Source: UBA11373 sp046714175 (GTDB lineage: Bacteria; Actinomycetota; Acidimicrobiia; Spongiisociales; UBA11373). From it: a DNA stretch of 9,104 nt. Position numbers and translations under genes: made by a program. Below the pieces are notes generated by a model. It ran no database searches. It was given only the letters and a program-made list of their open reading frames with translations, and had not been told where the DNA came from. Shown piece after piece: positions 1 to 5,118 of the stretch (within the stretch, counting starts at the first letter, position 1; each line of letters opens with the position of its first letter). The DNA is taken from the NCBI GenBank assembly GCA_046714175.1, contig JBKKBI010000089.1, positions 1 through 9,104 on the forward strand. Direction: 5' to 3'.

Positions 1-544
1 TGAACTGGGCGGAAAGGTCGATCGTGACGATTCCGTCGGCAAGCTCATAACCCAGCACGGTGGTCCCCGCCGGAATCGCCGTCGAGATGGCAGGCACCGC
101 GGTCGTCTCGTCGAACGCCGGACCGTCGAACAGCGCCTCGAGGGTGCCGCCGACCATATCCGAGGTGTCGAGCGGCCGCCCCACCGGGATCAAGTAGGGA
201 CCGCTCTCCCAACCCGGACCGGTGGAGTCGACAAAAAAGTACACCGTGGTGGCGCCGTCGAAGTCCACGACCGTGGTGACCGCCCCCTCCGAAGTGCTCA
301 CGGCACCGGTGGTCGTGGTGTCGCCTCCCGCCACCTCACCACCCGCACCGGAGTTGAGGAACCACAGCAGGCCGAAGCCGAGGACGGCCACCGAGAGAGC
401 AGCGACGGCCGCCACTGCCCATCCGGGAAGTCCCTGACGGGCGCCTCCGCCGACAATGCGCTCTGCCACCGACATCGGGGCACCGGGCAGATCACCCGGC
501 ACCGGGTTGCGTCGCTTCATCTCATCGAACGGGTCGCGGCTCAT
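1..544 (-). CDS. Membrane-anchored GerMN-domain protein, 3' end cut by window edge
   Basis: The first 181 residues are visible. A hydrophilic N-terminus of about 40 residues is followed by one transmembrane segment (about residues 41-63, ending GFGLLWFL), a Thr/Ser/Gly-rich linker (about 64-95) and a GerMN-like domain from about residue 98. That domain shows the VYFF strand, the YLIPVGRPL stretch, the LEALFDGP helix, the IPAGTTVLG turn and the VTIDLSAQF strand typical of GerMN. The predicted topology places GerMN outside the cell. GerMN domains occur in spore germination protein GerM and in actinobacterial LpqB, and their ligand is not well defined. The ATG at 542-544 lies inside ATGA, overlapping the sigma-factor stop codon, so the two genes are translationally coupled. 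An anti-sigma or signal-sensing role is inferred from this arrangement only; no zinc-binding HxxxCxxC motif is seen in the cytoplasmic part. Confidence 0.8.
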   Translation of the reverse strand, partial: MSRDPFDEMKRRNPVPGDLPGAPMSVAERIVGGGARQGLPGWAVAAVAALSVAVLGFGLLWFLNSGAGGEVAGGDTTTTGAVSTSEGAVTTVVDFDGATTVYFFVDSTGPGWESGPYLIPVGRPLDTSDMVGGTLEALFDGPAFDETTAVPAISTAIPAGTTVLGYELADGIVTIDLSAQF

Positions 545-1050
545 CGTCCACCTCTCTCATCCCACGCAGCGTTCAGCCGGGCGCGGGCCCGGTGCAGCCT
601 GACGGTGGCTGCGTTCCTGGAACATCCGAGGGCCTGCGCCAGAGCGTCAGGGCCGAGACCCTCCCACGCCACCAGCATCAACACCTCGCGGTCTTTGTCG
701 TGGAGAGCGGCCAGGGCGCGATCGAGCTCCGTCGGGTCCGGCTCGTAGCGGCGCTCCGGTTGTGACAGCGACCGTGCCTCGAGGCGAGCCCGTCTCTGGG
801 CCGCCCTCTGCTGGTTCGCCACCACCCGACGCGCCACCCCGAACAGCCAGGGCAGCGCCTCCGGCTCGTCGGGGACACTGCGGATTCGTCGCCATGCCAC
901 GGCAAACACCTCGGCGGTGGCGTCGGCAGCATCGTCCCGGCCGATGCGACGGGCGGCGTATCCGAACACAGCGCCGTAGTGGCGTCCGAAGAGGTCTCGA
1001 AAGGAATCCTCGAGGGATACCCCTCGGGACCCGGCGCGGGCCACGGTCAT
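541..1050 (-). CDS. ECF-type RNA polymerase sigma factor
   Basis: This 169-residue protein (counted from the ATG at 1050) has the two-domain build of a group 4 (ECF) sigma factor. Region 2 covers about residues 16-87, with the core-binding/-10 helix DATAEVFAVAWR at 43-54 and WLFGVARRVV at 68-77. Region 4 covers about 107-161, with DREVLMLVAWEG followed by the helix-turn-helix around DALAQALGCSRNAATVRLHR (about 135-154). It directs RNA polymerase to a dedicated promoter set. I chose ATG 1050 because GGAG lies six bases upstream; in-frame ATG 1062 and GTG 1068 are also possible and would add 4 or 6 residues. It overlaps the GerMN-protein gene by 4 bases and lies about 110 bases downstream of the tad operon on the same strand. 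Its targets cannot be read from the window. Confidence 0.93.
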   Translation of the reverse strand: MTVARAGSRGVSLEDSFRDLFGRHYGAVFGYAARRIGRDDAADATAEVFAVAWRRIRSVPDEPEALPWLFGVARRVVANQQRAAQRRARLEARSLSQPERRYEPDPTELDRALAALHDKDREVLMLVAWEGLGPDALAQALGCSRNAATVRLHRARARLNAAWDERGGR

Positions 1051-1090
1051 GGTGCTCTCCATGATCACCTATGTCCGGGGTGGCGCAGGG

Positions 1091-1096
1091 ATTACA
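1091..1096 (-). promoter_or_regulatory. Possible -10 element for the sigma-factor gene
   Basis: On the minus strand TGTAAT matches the -10 consensus at five of six positions. It sits about 40 bases upstream of the sigma ATG at 1050, giving a leader of about 34 bases. No convincing -35 hexamer is present; the correct distance falls at the edge of the heptamer array (GCGGGAA). If functional, it would let the sigma/GerMN pair be transcribed apart from the tad operon. Confidence 0.3.
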
Positions 1097-1115
1097 CCCC
1101 TCCGGATGCCCGCTT

Positions 1116-1150
1116 CCCGCCACCCGCCGCCCGCCACCCGCCACCCGCCA
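1116..1150. repeat. Tandem heptamer array, 5 x CCCGCCA
   Basis: Five contiguous 7-base units read CCCGCCA, CCCGCCG, CCCGCCA, CCCGCCA, CCCGCCA, with a single A-to-G change in unit two. The array lies between the second TadE-like gene and the sigma gene. On the minus (sense) strand it is TGGCGGG repeated, with GGG runs that could form a G-quadruplex. It faces a second, oppositely oriented 7-base array at 1173-1207. Confidence 0.9.
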
Positions 1151-1163
1151 GACCGGACCGGAG

Positions 1164-1589
1164 TCACCCGGCTGGCTGGTGGCTGGAGGCTGGGGGCTGG
1201 GGGCTTTCCTCCAGCAGGAGCGAGGGAACGAACTCCGCCCGTCCTCGTCCTCGCACCGCCAACGTGCCCAGAGGCCAGACTCGGACCTGGATCTCCACTT
1301 CGACCTCGACGGTGCGTGGATCCCAGGTGGGATTGGGTGGGCACACGCACCACACCAGTCGGGCGCCATTGGCCGCGGCAAAACGCGCCGCTTCCTCGGC
1401 CGGGGTCCCTTGGGCGCCAAAGGGAAGGAAGGTGACGGGTGCCGCCGCCAGGGCGGCAGCATCGGCGGCGGCGTTGGCCTCGGTTCGAGTCCGCAGCCAC
1501 GACCCGACGGCGGCGAGCCCCACCCCCAGCACCAGCGCCACCGCGATGACGCCGAGCAGGGTGACGGCGGCACTTCCCCTCTCGCTCAG
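1164..1589 (-). CDS. Second TadE-like protein (Rv3654c-type, Tad cluster)
   Basis: This 141-residue protein begins ERGSAAVTLLGV and continues in a single hydrophobic helix (about residues 8-30), then a helical stretch rich in Ala (TEANAAADAAALAAA, 36-50) and a beta-rich C-terminal part with C81 and C83. This is the layout of the small TadE-like protein that ends actinobacterial tad clusters. The RGSAAV element resembles a prepilin processing site, but the usual Glu five residues after the Gly is Thr. No ATG/GTG/TTG precedes this motif. The CTG at 1587-1589 makes a CTGA overlap with the TadE stop, so I chose it; GTG 1541 would remove the motif and half of the helix. The last 13 residues (SPQPPASSHQPAG) come from the heptamer array and are probably not ancestral. 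Likely a minor pseudopilin or assembly factor. Confidence 0.78.
   Translation of the reverse strand: MSERGSAAVTLLGVIAVALVLGVGLAAVGSWLRTRTEANAAADAAALAAAPVTFLPFGAQGTPAEEAARFAAANGARLVWCVCPPNPTWDPRTVEVEVEIQVRVWPLGTLAVRGRGRAEFVPSLLLEESPQPPASSHQPAG
1173..1207. repeat. Tandem heptamer array, (T/A/G)GGCTGG units, inverted to the neighbouring array
   Basis: The units are TGGCTGG, TGGCTGG, AGGCTGG, GGGCTGG and a decayed GGGCTTT, all in 7-base register. Compared with the reverse complement of the 1116-1150 array, the first four units match at 22 of 28 positions, so the two arrays form a long imperfect inverted repeat around a 22-base spacer (1151-1172). This array lies inside the 3' end of the second TadE-like gene and encodes its Pro/Ser-rich tail. 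A perfect 8-base inverted repeat (GCTGGAGG at 1182-1189, CCTCCAGC at 1208-1215) overlaps it. Confidence 0.85.
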
Positions 1590-1954
1590 CGCTCCACCCG
1601 CATCACCGCCCGCGCCGCCAGCACGACATCGAACCCACCAAAGATGGGGGCTGCCACCCGGTGACGCAAGCGCACCACCACTTCGGCCCGGCCACCCACG
1701 ACGTGCTCCCGTGACACCGACACCCGGGCGCGGCCCGCGGCATCGGGGGCCAGGGACCTTCGCACCGCGGCCACCGCCCGCTCGATCTCCGGAGAGGCGG
1801 CAGCCTCGCGGGCACCCTCGCGGGCGGCATGGCTCACCTCGAGCTGCACCCGTGCGGCCACGGCGACCTCGACGACCGCAAGCAAAACGAGCAGTACCAG
1901 GGGCAGGACCAGGGCGAACTCCACCGCGGCACTCCCCCGCTCAGCCCGCCGCAA
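1586..1954 (-). CDS. tadE: TadE-like pseudopilin
   Basis: The 122-residue protein opens with RRAERGSAAVEFALVLPLV, a TadE domain with a G/xxxxEF-type processing site (cleavage expected after G7, Glu at position 12). A single membrane helix follows (about 10-33), then the conserved helix SHAAREGAREAA (41-52) and a beta-rich exported C-terminus. TadE proteins are minor pseudopilins needed for Tad pilus or secretion-system assembly. The TTG at 1952-1954 is the only standard start between the preceding in-frame stop and the RGSAAVEF motif. It lies inside the end of the pilin gene (14-base overlap) and has no clear ribosome binding site, so it is probably translated by coupling. It corresponds in place and type to Rv3655c. 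Confidence 0.88.
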   Translation of the reverse strand: MRRAERGSAAVEFALVLPLVLLVLLAVVEVAVAARVQLEVSHAAREGAREAAASPEIERAVAAVRRSLAPDAAGRARVSVSREHVVGGRAEVVVRLRHRVAAPIFGGFDVVLAARAVMRVER

Positions 1955-2102
1955 AGCCGCGGACCCGATTGATCACCGCTTCGAAGAACGAGGGCAAGGC
2001 ATCGGACCCTGCCACCCAGGAGATCAAGGCGAGGGCAACGATGGCAGCGGCGACGATGACCAGGGCGTATTCGGCGGTGGCCTGTCCCGACTCGGATCGC
2101 AT
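1941..2102 (-). CDS. Small Flp-type pilin (DUF4244-like)
   Basis: A 53-residue protein: short N-terminus MRSESG, then QATAEYALVIVAAAIVALAL and a short soluble tail ending RVRGFAAG. The G-QATA-EY element fits the Flp prepilin consensus G/xxxxEY, so cleavage is expected after G6, leaving a mature pilin of about 47 residues with one hydrophobic assembly helix (about 13-31). It is the probable major subunit of the fibre built by this cluster and corresponds to Rv3656c. No prepilin peptidase gene is in the window. It is the only gene in the operon separated from its upstream neighbour (16 bases) and preceded by a strong AAAGGAG. The same frame stays open far upstream, but that part is antisense-type filler opposite the TadC frame. 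Confidence 0.9.
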   Translation of the reverse strand: MRSESGQATAEYALVIVAAAIVALALISWVAGSDALPSFFEAVINRVRGFAAG

Positions 2103-2108
2103 GGCGGA

Positions 2109-2115
2109 CTCCTTT
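2109..2115 (-). promoter_or_regulatory. Strong ribosome binding site of the pilin gene
   Basis: On the minus strand AAAGGAG stands six bases before the pilin ATG (2100-2102). It fixes this ATG as the start. It is the clearest Shine-Dalgarno sequence inside the tad operon, where the other genes begin at overlaps, which would favour high output of the pilin subunit. Confidence 0.8.
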
Positions 2116-2118
2116 GAC

Positions 2119-2742
2119 CTAGGGAATGGGAGCAAGCCGCGCCAGGGCCTGAAGCAGGGCTGGTCCGACGGCGAGGACCACGAACCCGGGAAGGATGAGG
2201 AGGGCGAGGGGCAGCAGCAGCCGCACCGGGAGCCGCCGCGAGGCGGTGATGCGTGCTTCATGACGGGTGTGGCGCACCCGGTCGGCGTGGGCGGTGATGG
2301 CCGCCACCACAGGCGCCCCGGAGGTGACCGCGGCTGCGGTGACCCGCCCCAGATCGGCGAGCCTCGCCCCGGCCGCGGCGAGCGCGGGAGCCGTGCCGAG
2401 ACGATCCATCTCGCCGAGCAGAGTCTGCACCTCGGAGGACAAAGCGGGGTGGATGTGGGGCCGAGCAGCCTCGAGTGCACCGCGCACGGTCCGTCCGGAC
2501 GCCACCCCGAGCCCCACCAGATCGGCAAGGAGCACCACGTCGCTATCGGCCGCGGCCCGGTCGCGGGTGATGGCTGCCGCCCGCCGCCACCTACGCACCG
2601 CCACCAGCACGGCCACCGCTGCGGCGGTCGGCAGCACGACCACGACCAGACCCCACAAGGTGGCGCCGGCGGCGAGCGGGTGCTGCCATCCACGGCGCCG
2701 CGCCTCCCGCACCGCAACGACCGCGAGCACAAGCGCGATCAC
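2119..2742 (-). CDS. tadC: TadC, type II secretion F-domain inner-membrane platform protein
   Basis: The 207-residue protein has hydrophobic segments at about 2-11, 29-49 and 172-194. Between the last two lies a cytoplasmic T2SSF helical domain (about 65-165) containing DVVLLADLVGLGVASGRTVR and a cluster of conserved small and charged residues. TadC pairs with TadB in the inner-membrane platform on which the CpaF ATPase acts. The GTG at 2740-2742 forms a GTGA overlap with the TadB stop, which decides the start; the reading frame is open further upstream but runs opposite and inside TadB. The family is usually 200-300 residues, so this is a short, complete member. It corresponds to Rv3657c. 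Confidence 0.88.
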   Translation of the reverse strand: MIALVLAVVAVREARRRGWQHPLAAGATLWGLVVVVLPTAAAVAVLVAVRRWRRAAAITRDRAAADSDVVLLADLVGLGVASGRTVRGALEAARPHIHPALSSEVQTLLGEMDRLGTAPALAAAGARLADLGRVTAAAVTSGAPVVAAITAHADRVRHTRHEARITASRRLPVRLLLPLALLILPGFVVLAVGPALLQALARLAPIP

Positions 2743-3407
2743 CGCTCGGCCCTCCGCACCATCCCGACGACTATGGCCACCCCGGAGAGTTGGAGGACCA
2801 AACCCACCGCCACGATCATTGCCAGCGCCGGATCGCCTCCGGCATCGAGGCGACCCGACACCACCGTGCCGATCAGCAGCGCCACCGGCAGGCCCGCCAC
2901 CACCCAGGCCGACGCTCGCGCCTGAGCGGTTAGTGAGCGCCGCTCGCGCTGCAGTTCGCCCTCTCGGGCCGCACGCAAAGCCAACGACTGCATCACGGCC
3001 GCGGCCGGGCCCCCGCCCTCGGCGGCGAGCAGCCAAGACGCGGCGGTGAGCCGGCCGTGGCTGGGGAGCGCCGCGGCGAGCATCACGGCGACTGTCGCCG
3101 CCGAGAGCCCCGCGGCCGCAGCACGCGCCGCCGGATCCAACGGCAGACGATCGCTGCGATCAGCCGCGGCCACGAGCGCCGAACGCAGCGACGCGCCGGC
3201 TGTCAGCTCGGCGCTCAGTGTCTGCAGGAACGCAGCCTCATCGTCTGGCCCGGACCGGCCGCGCCGCTGCCACCACCGCGCCCCGACGGTGTAGGCAACG
3301 ATCGCGGCCAGGGCGGTCGCGGGATGGGTGGCGGCGAGCCACCCCAGACCGACCAGGACGAGGGGAACGCCGGCCGCGATCGCACCCGCTGCGACCACGA
3401 CGGTCAC
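2739..3407 (-). CDS. tadB: TadB, type II secretion F-domain inner-membrane platform protein
   Basis: The 222-residue protein has hydrophobic helices at about 2-22 and 28-43, a cytoplasmic T2SSF domain (about 56-165) and two C-terminal helices (about 167-184 and 195-216). Typical T2SSF features are DDEAAFLQTLSAELTAGASL near 55-74, where amphipathic helices carry conserved Leu and Gly, and LALRAAREGELQRERRSLTA (142-161) before the third helix. With TadC it forms the platform of the Tad machine. I chose the GTG at 3405-3407 because it forms a GTGA overlap with the CpaF stop; upstream in-frame GTGs would add only a few residues inside CpaF. It corresponds to Rv3658c. Confidence 0.88.
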   Translation of the reverse strand: MTVVVAAGAIAAGVPLVLVGLGWLAATHPATALAAIVAYTVGARWWQRRGRSGPDDEAAFLQTLSAELTAGASLRSALVAAADRSDRLPLDPAARAAAAGLSAATVAVMLAAALPSHGRLTAASWLLAAEGGGPAAAVMQSLALRAAREGELQRERRSLTAQARASAWVVAGLPVALLIGTVVSGRLDAGGDPALAMIVAVGLVLQLSGVAIVVGMVRRAER

Positions 3408-4453
3408 CACGACCACACCACCGAGGTATCGCGGTCGTGGACCGCCACCACCTCCACAACTCGCCGTCGACCCTGGCGCCGTTCGAGATGTACCACCATG
3501 TCGATCGCGCCCCGGAGCATGCGGCGCACCGCGCGTTCGGAGACCCGGGCCTCGCCGGAGAGCGCCAGGGTCTCCAACCGCCACAGCGCCTCGTCGGGCC
3601 CGTTGGCGTGCACCGTGCCCATCGAGCCGGCGTGTCCGGTGCTCATCGCCTGAATCAGATCCAACGCTTCTGGTCCGCGTACTTCACCGACCACGATGCG
3701 ATCGGGGCGCATCCGCAACGCGTGACGGACGAGCGTGCGCAGCGTGATCTCCCCCGCCCCCTCGGCATTCGGGGGGCGCGCTTCCAGCCGAACCACATGC
3801 CCCCACAGCCGCAACTCGGCGGAGTCTTCGATCGTCACCACCCGCTCCGAGGATGGGATCTCAGCCGACAGCACATTGAGCAATGTGGTCTTGCCCGAGC
3901 CGGTGCCGCCGCACACCAACAGGTTGCGGCGCTCCCGCACCGCGGCCGCCAGCAACATCGCTCCCGCGTCGTCGATCCCGCCCGCGGCCACCAGGTCGGA
4001 GAGCGATCCCATCGTGGCCCGAAACCGCCGCACCGCCACCACCGGGCCATCGACCGCCGCCGGTGGGATCACCGCATGGAGACGGGAGCCGTCGGGCAGA
4101 CGGGCATCCACGGCCGGTGCCGCCCGATCGATACGCAATCCGAGCGGGGCGATGACACGCTCCACCGCCGCTACCACCGCGTCCGCGCCCGAGAACGCGA
4201 CTTTGGTTCGCATCAGTTCGCCGGCGCGCTCCACCCAAATCTCGTCGGGCCGATTGACCAGCACGTCGGTGACCAGCGGGTCGGCCAGCAATGGCTCCAG
4301 GGGGCCGAGGCCGACCAACTCGTCCACCGCCCGGGCGGCAGCTCGCGGATCGAGCGGGGCCTCCTCAGCGGCCAGCACCGCGGCCGCCCGTGCCACGTCA
4401 GCGTGCCGCAGGGGCACACCGGCGGCGACGATCCGGTCGACGATACGGTTCAC
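3404..4453 (-). CDS. cpaF: CpaF/TadA secretion ATPase
   Basis: The 349-residue protein is a complete VirB11/GspE-type hexameric ATPase that powers Tad pilin assembly. An N-terminal helical part (1-60) leads to TDVLVNRPDEIWVER (62-76). Then come LPDGSRLHAVIPP (119-131), Walker A GGTGSGKTT (182-190), the Asp box VVTIEDSAEL (205-214), Walker B RPDRIVVGEVRG (249-260) with catalytic E257, and the His box MSTGHAGSMGTVHANG (270-285). All catalytic motifs are intact. The start is the GTG at 4451-4453, within a GTGA overlap with the CpaE-like gene. The frame is open to beyond 5000, but that part lies opposite or inside the CpaE-like gene and has no CpaF features. It corresponds to Rv3659c. Confidence 0.95.
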   Translation of the reverse strand: MNRIVDRIVAAGVPLRHADVARAAAVLAAEEAPLDPRAAARAVDELVGLGPLEPLLADPLVTDVLVNRPDEIWVERAGELMRTKVAFSGADAVVAAVERVIAPLGLRIDRAAPAVDARLPDGSRLHAVIPPAAVDGPVVAVRRFRATMGSLSDLVAAGGIDDAGAMLLAAAVRERRNLLVCGGTGSGKTTLLNVLSAEIPSSERVVTIEDSAELRLWGHVVRLEARPPNAEGAGEITLRTLVRHALRMRPDRIVVGEVRGPEALDLIQAMSTGHAGSMGTVHANGPDEALWRLETLALSGEARVSERAVRRMLRGAIDMVVHLERRQGRRRVVEVVAVHDRDTSVVWSW

Positions 4454-5004
4454 CGCACCCACGGAAACCTCCACACCGCTCCCCAGGCCGCGATCCAGCG
4501 GTCGCGTCCCGGCGGGCGGCGACCGTGCAGCAGGCTGTCGACGGTGATCGGGCGCGGCACTGGCAGGCGGATCCCGGCTGCGGGGAGGCGCACCAGCGCC
4601 GGTGTCGCTTGGAACACGGCCGGCCCATCCCCCAACGGGAAGAGGTTGCCCGGCAGCAGCATCCGCACCGGGACCACGGGGTGGCCGTCGAGCACCGGTC
4701 GGGGTCGCGGCGGCAGGCGCAACACCACGGTCGGATGCGCGGCCACCAACGCATCGACCACCCCGGCCGCCGTCGCCGCCGCAACGCCACCGTTGCGCAG
4801 CACGGCTACCCCGGGACGCGGCACGAGGTCGGGGCGACGCAACCCGGCGGCGACGAGATCTGCCAGCGATCGCTCTCCGGGATAATGGGGGCCACCGCTG
4901 TCGAGATCGACGACCAGCGCCGAACCGGCGGCGAGCGCCAACCCGAGCGGGGCGAGCGCGCCGAGCAATCCGTCCTCCGGCGTCCAGATGGCGAGCGCCG
5001 GGAT
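4450..5004 (-). CDS. Degenerate CpaE/MinD-like protein of the Tad cluster (Rv3660c-type, shortened)
   Basis: From an ATC at 5002-5004 this is 184 residues. The order strand-loop-helix-strand (ALAIW, TPEDGLLGALAPLGLALAAG, SALVVDLDSGG) matches the P-loop entry and VDLD strand of CpaE/MinD ATPases, but the loop that should read KGGxGKT is EDGLLGA, so the signature and Walker A lysines are missing. SLADLVAAGLRRPDLV and a late GRRPPGRDR region also resemble actinobacterial CpaE homologues. Those are usually over 300 residues with an extra N-terminal domain, absent here. It probably cannot hydrolyse ATP and may serve as a scaffold or localisation factor. The start is uncertain: TTG 4966-4968 has GGAGG five bases upstream but would remove the first strand and loop; ATC 5004 has AGGAGG seven bases upstream. 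It opens the operon. Confidence 0.68.
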   Translation of the reverse strand: MPALAIWTPEDGLLGALAPLGLALAAGSALVVDLDSGGPHYPGERSLADLVAAGLRRPDLVPRPGVAVLRNGGVAAATAAGVVDALVAAHPTVVLRLPPRPRPVLDGHPVVPVRMLLPGNLFPLGDGPAVFQATPALVRLPAAGIRLPVPRPITVDSLLHGRRPPGRDRWIAAWGAVWRFPWVR

Positions 5005-5011
5005 GAGTCAG

Positions 5012-5017
5012 CCTCCT
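5012..5017 (-). promoter_or_regulatory. Ribosome binding site AGGAGG pointing to an ATC start
   Basis: A perfect AGGAGG on the minus strand lies seven bases before ATC (5002-5004) and just after a stop codon in the same frame (TGA at 5008-5010). No ATG, GTG or TTG occurs at usable spacing in this frame. It supports initiation at the ATC, or a one-base change from ATG. Confidence 0.6.
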
Positions 5018-5030
5018 CGTAGGCTGCGGC

Positions 5031-5059
5031 ACCGTACGGGTGGAGCAAGTCGAGTTCAA
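5031..5059 (-). promoter_or_regulatory. Predicted promoter of the tad operon
   Basis: On the minus strand TTGAAC (5054-5059) and TACGGT (5031-5036) are separated by exactly 17 bases. TACGGT fits the actinobacterial TAnnnT form of the -10 box. The expected start of transcription is near 5024, giving a short leader that contains the AGGAGG at 5012-5017. Promoter, ribosome binding site and ATC are thus well spaced with respect to one another. Confidence 0.5.
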
Positions 5060-5065
5060 GAGGTC

Positions 5066-5079
5066 TGGTCGCAGGACCA
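5066..5079. promoter_or_regulatory. Inverted repeat in the divergent tad/HAD intergenic region, possible operator
   Basis: TGGTC-GCAG-GACCA is a perfect 5-4-5 inverted repeat. It sits just upstream of the tad -35 box and near the expected -35 position for the divergent phosphatase gene, so a bound regulator could affect both. No family-specific binding motif is recognised. Confidence 0.35.
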
Positions 5080-5104
5080 CCTACCTTCAGCCCGCACCCC
5101 GCCG

Positions 5105-5110
5105 TAACAT
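5105..5110 (+). promoter_or_regulatory. Predicted -10 element for a leaderless HAD phosphatase transcript
   Basis: TAACAT fits TAnnnT and ends eight bases before the ATG at 5119. Transcription would begin at about 5117-5119, at or next to the start codon. No Shine-Dalgarno sequence is present at a suitable distance, which agrees with leaderless translation, common in Actinomycetota. The -35 region is not clear. Confidence 0.45.
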
Positions 5111-5118
5111 CGCGGGGA

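Noticed and set aside
1116..1207. CRISPR array
   Set aside because: The units are 7 bases long and contiguous, without spacers, and no cas genes are present.
2103..2732. Long N-terminal extension of the pilin frame
   Set aside because: It lies inside tadC in another frame and is low-complexity; the ATG at 2102 has a strong ribosome binding site and yields a complete Flp-type pilin.
979..2925. A 648-codon open frame on the plus strand opposite the sigma and tad genes
   Set aside because: It has no recognisable domain, is rich in Arg, Pro and His, and runs antisense to several well-supported genes. It is a by-product of GC-rich third positions.
2743..3036. N-terminal extension of TadC within the TadB gene
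   Set aside because: The extra residues are Arg/Gly-rich without membrane segments, and the GTGA junction at 2739-2742 gives a normal start.
3218..4885. A 555-codon open frame on the plus strand opposite cpaF and the CpaE-like gene
   Set aside because: Same reason: low-complexity Arg/His/Pro-rich translation, antisense to a CpaF gene with every catalytic motif intact.
4454..5080. N-terminal extension of CpaF up to 5080
   Set aside because: The extra stretch overlaps the CpaE-like gene in another frame, shows no CpaF features, and the GTGA overlap at 4450-4453 gives a normal-sized CpaF.
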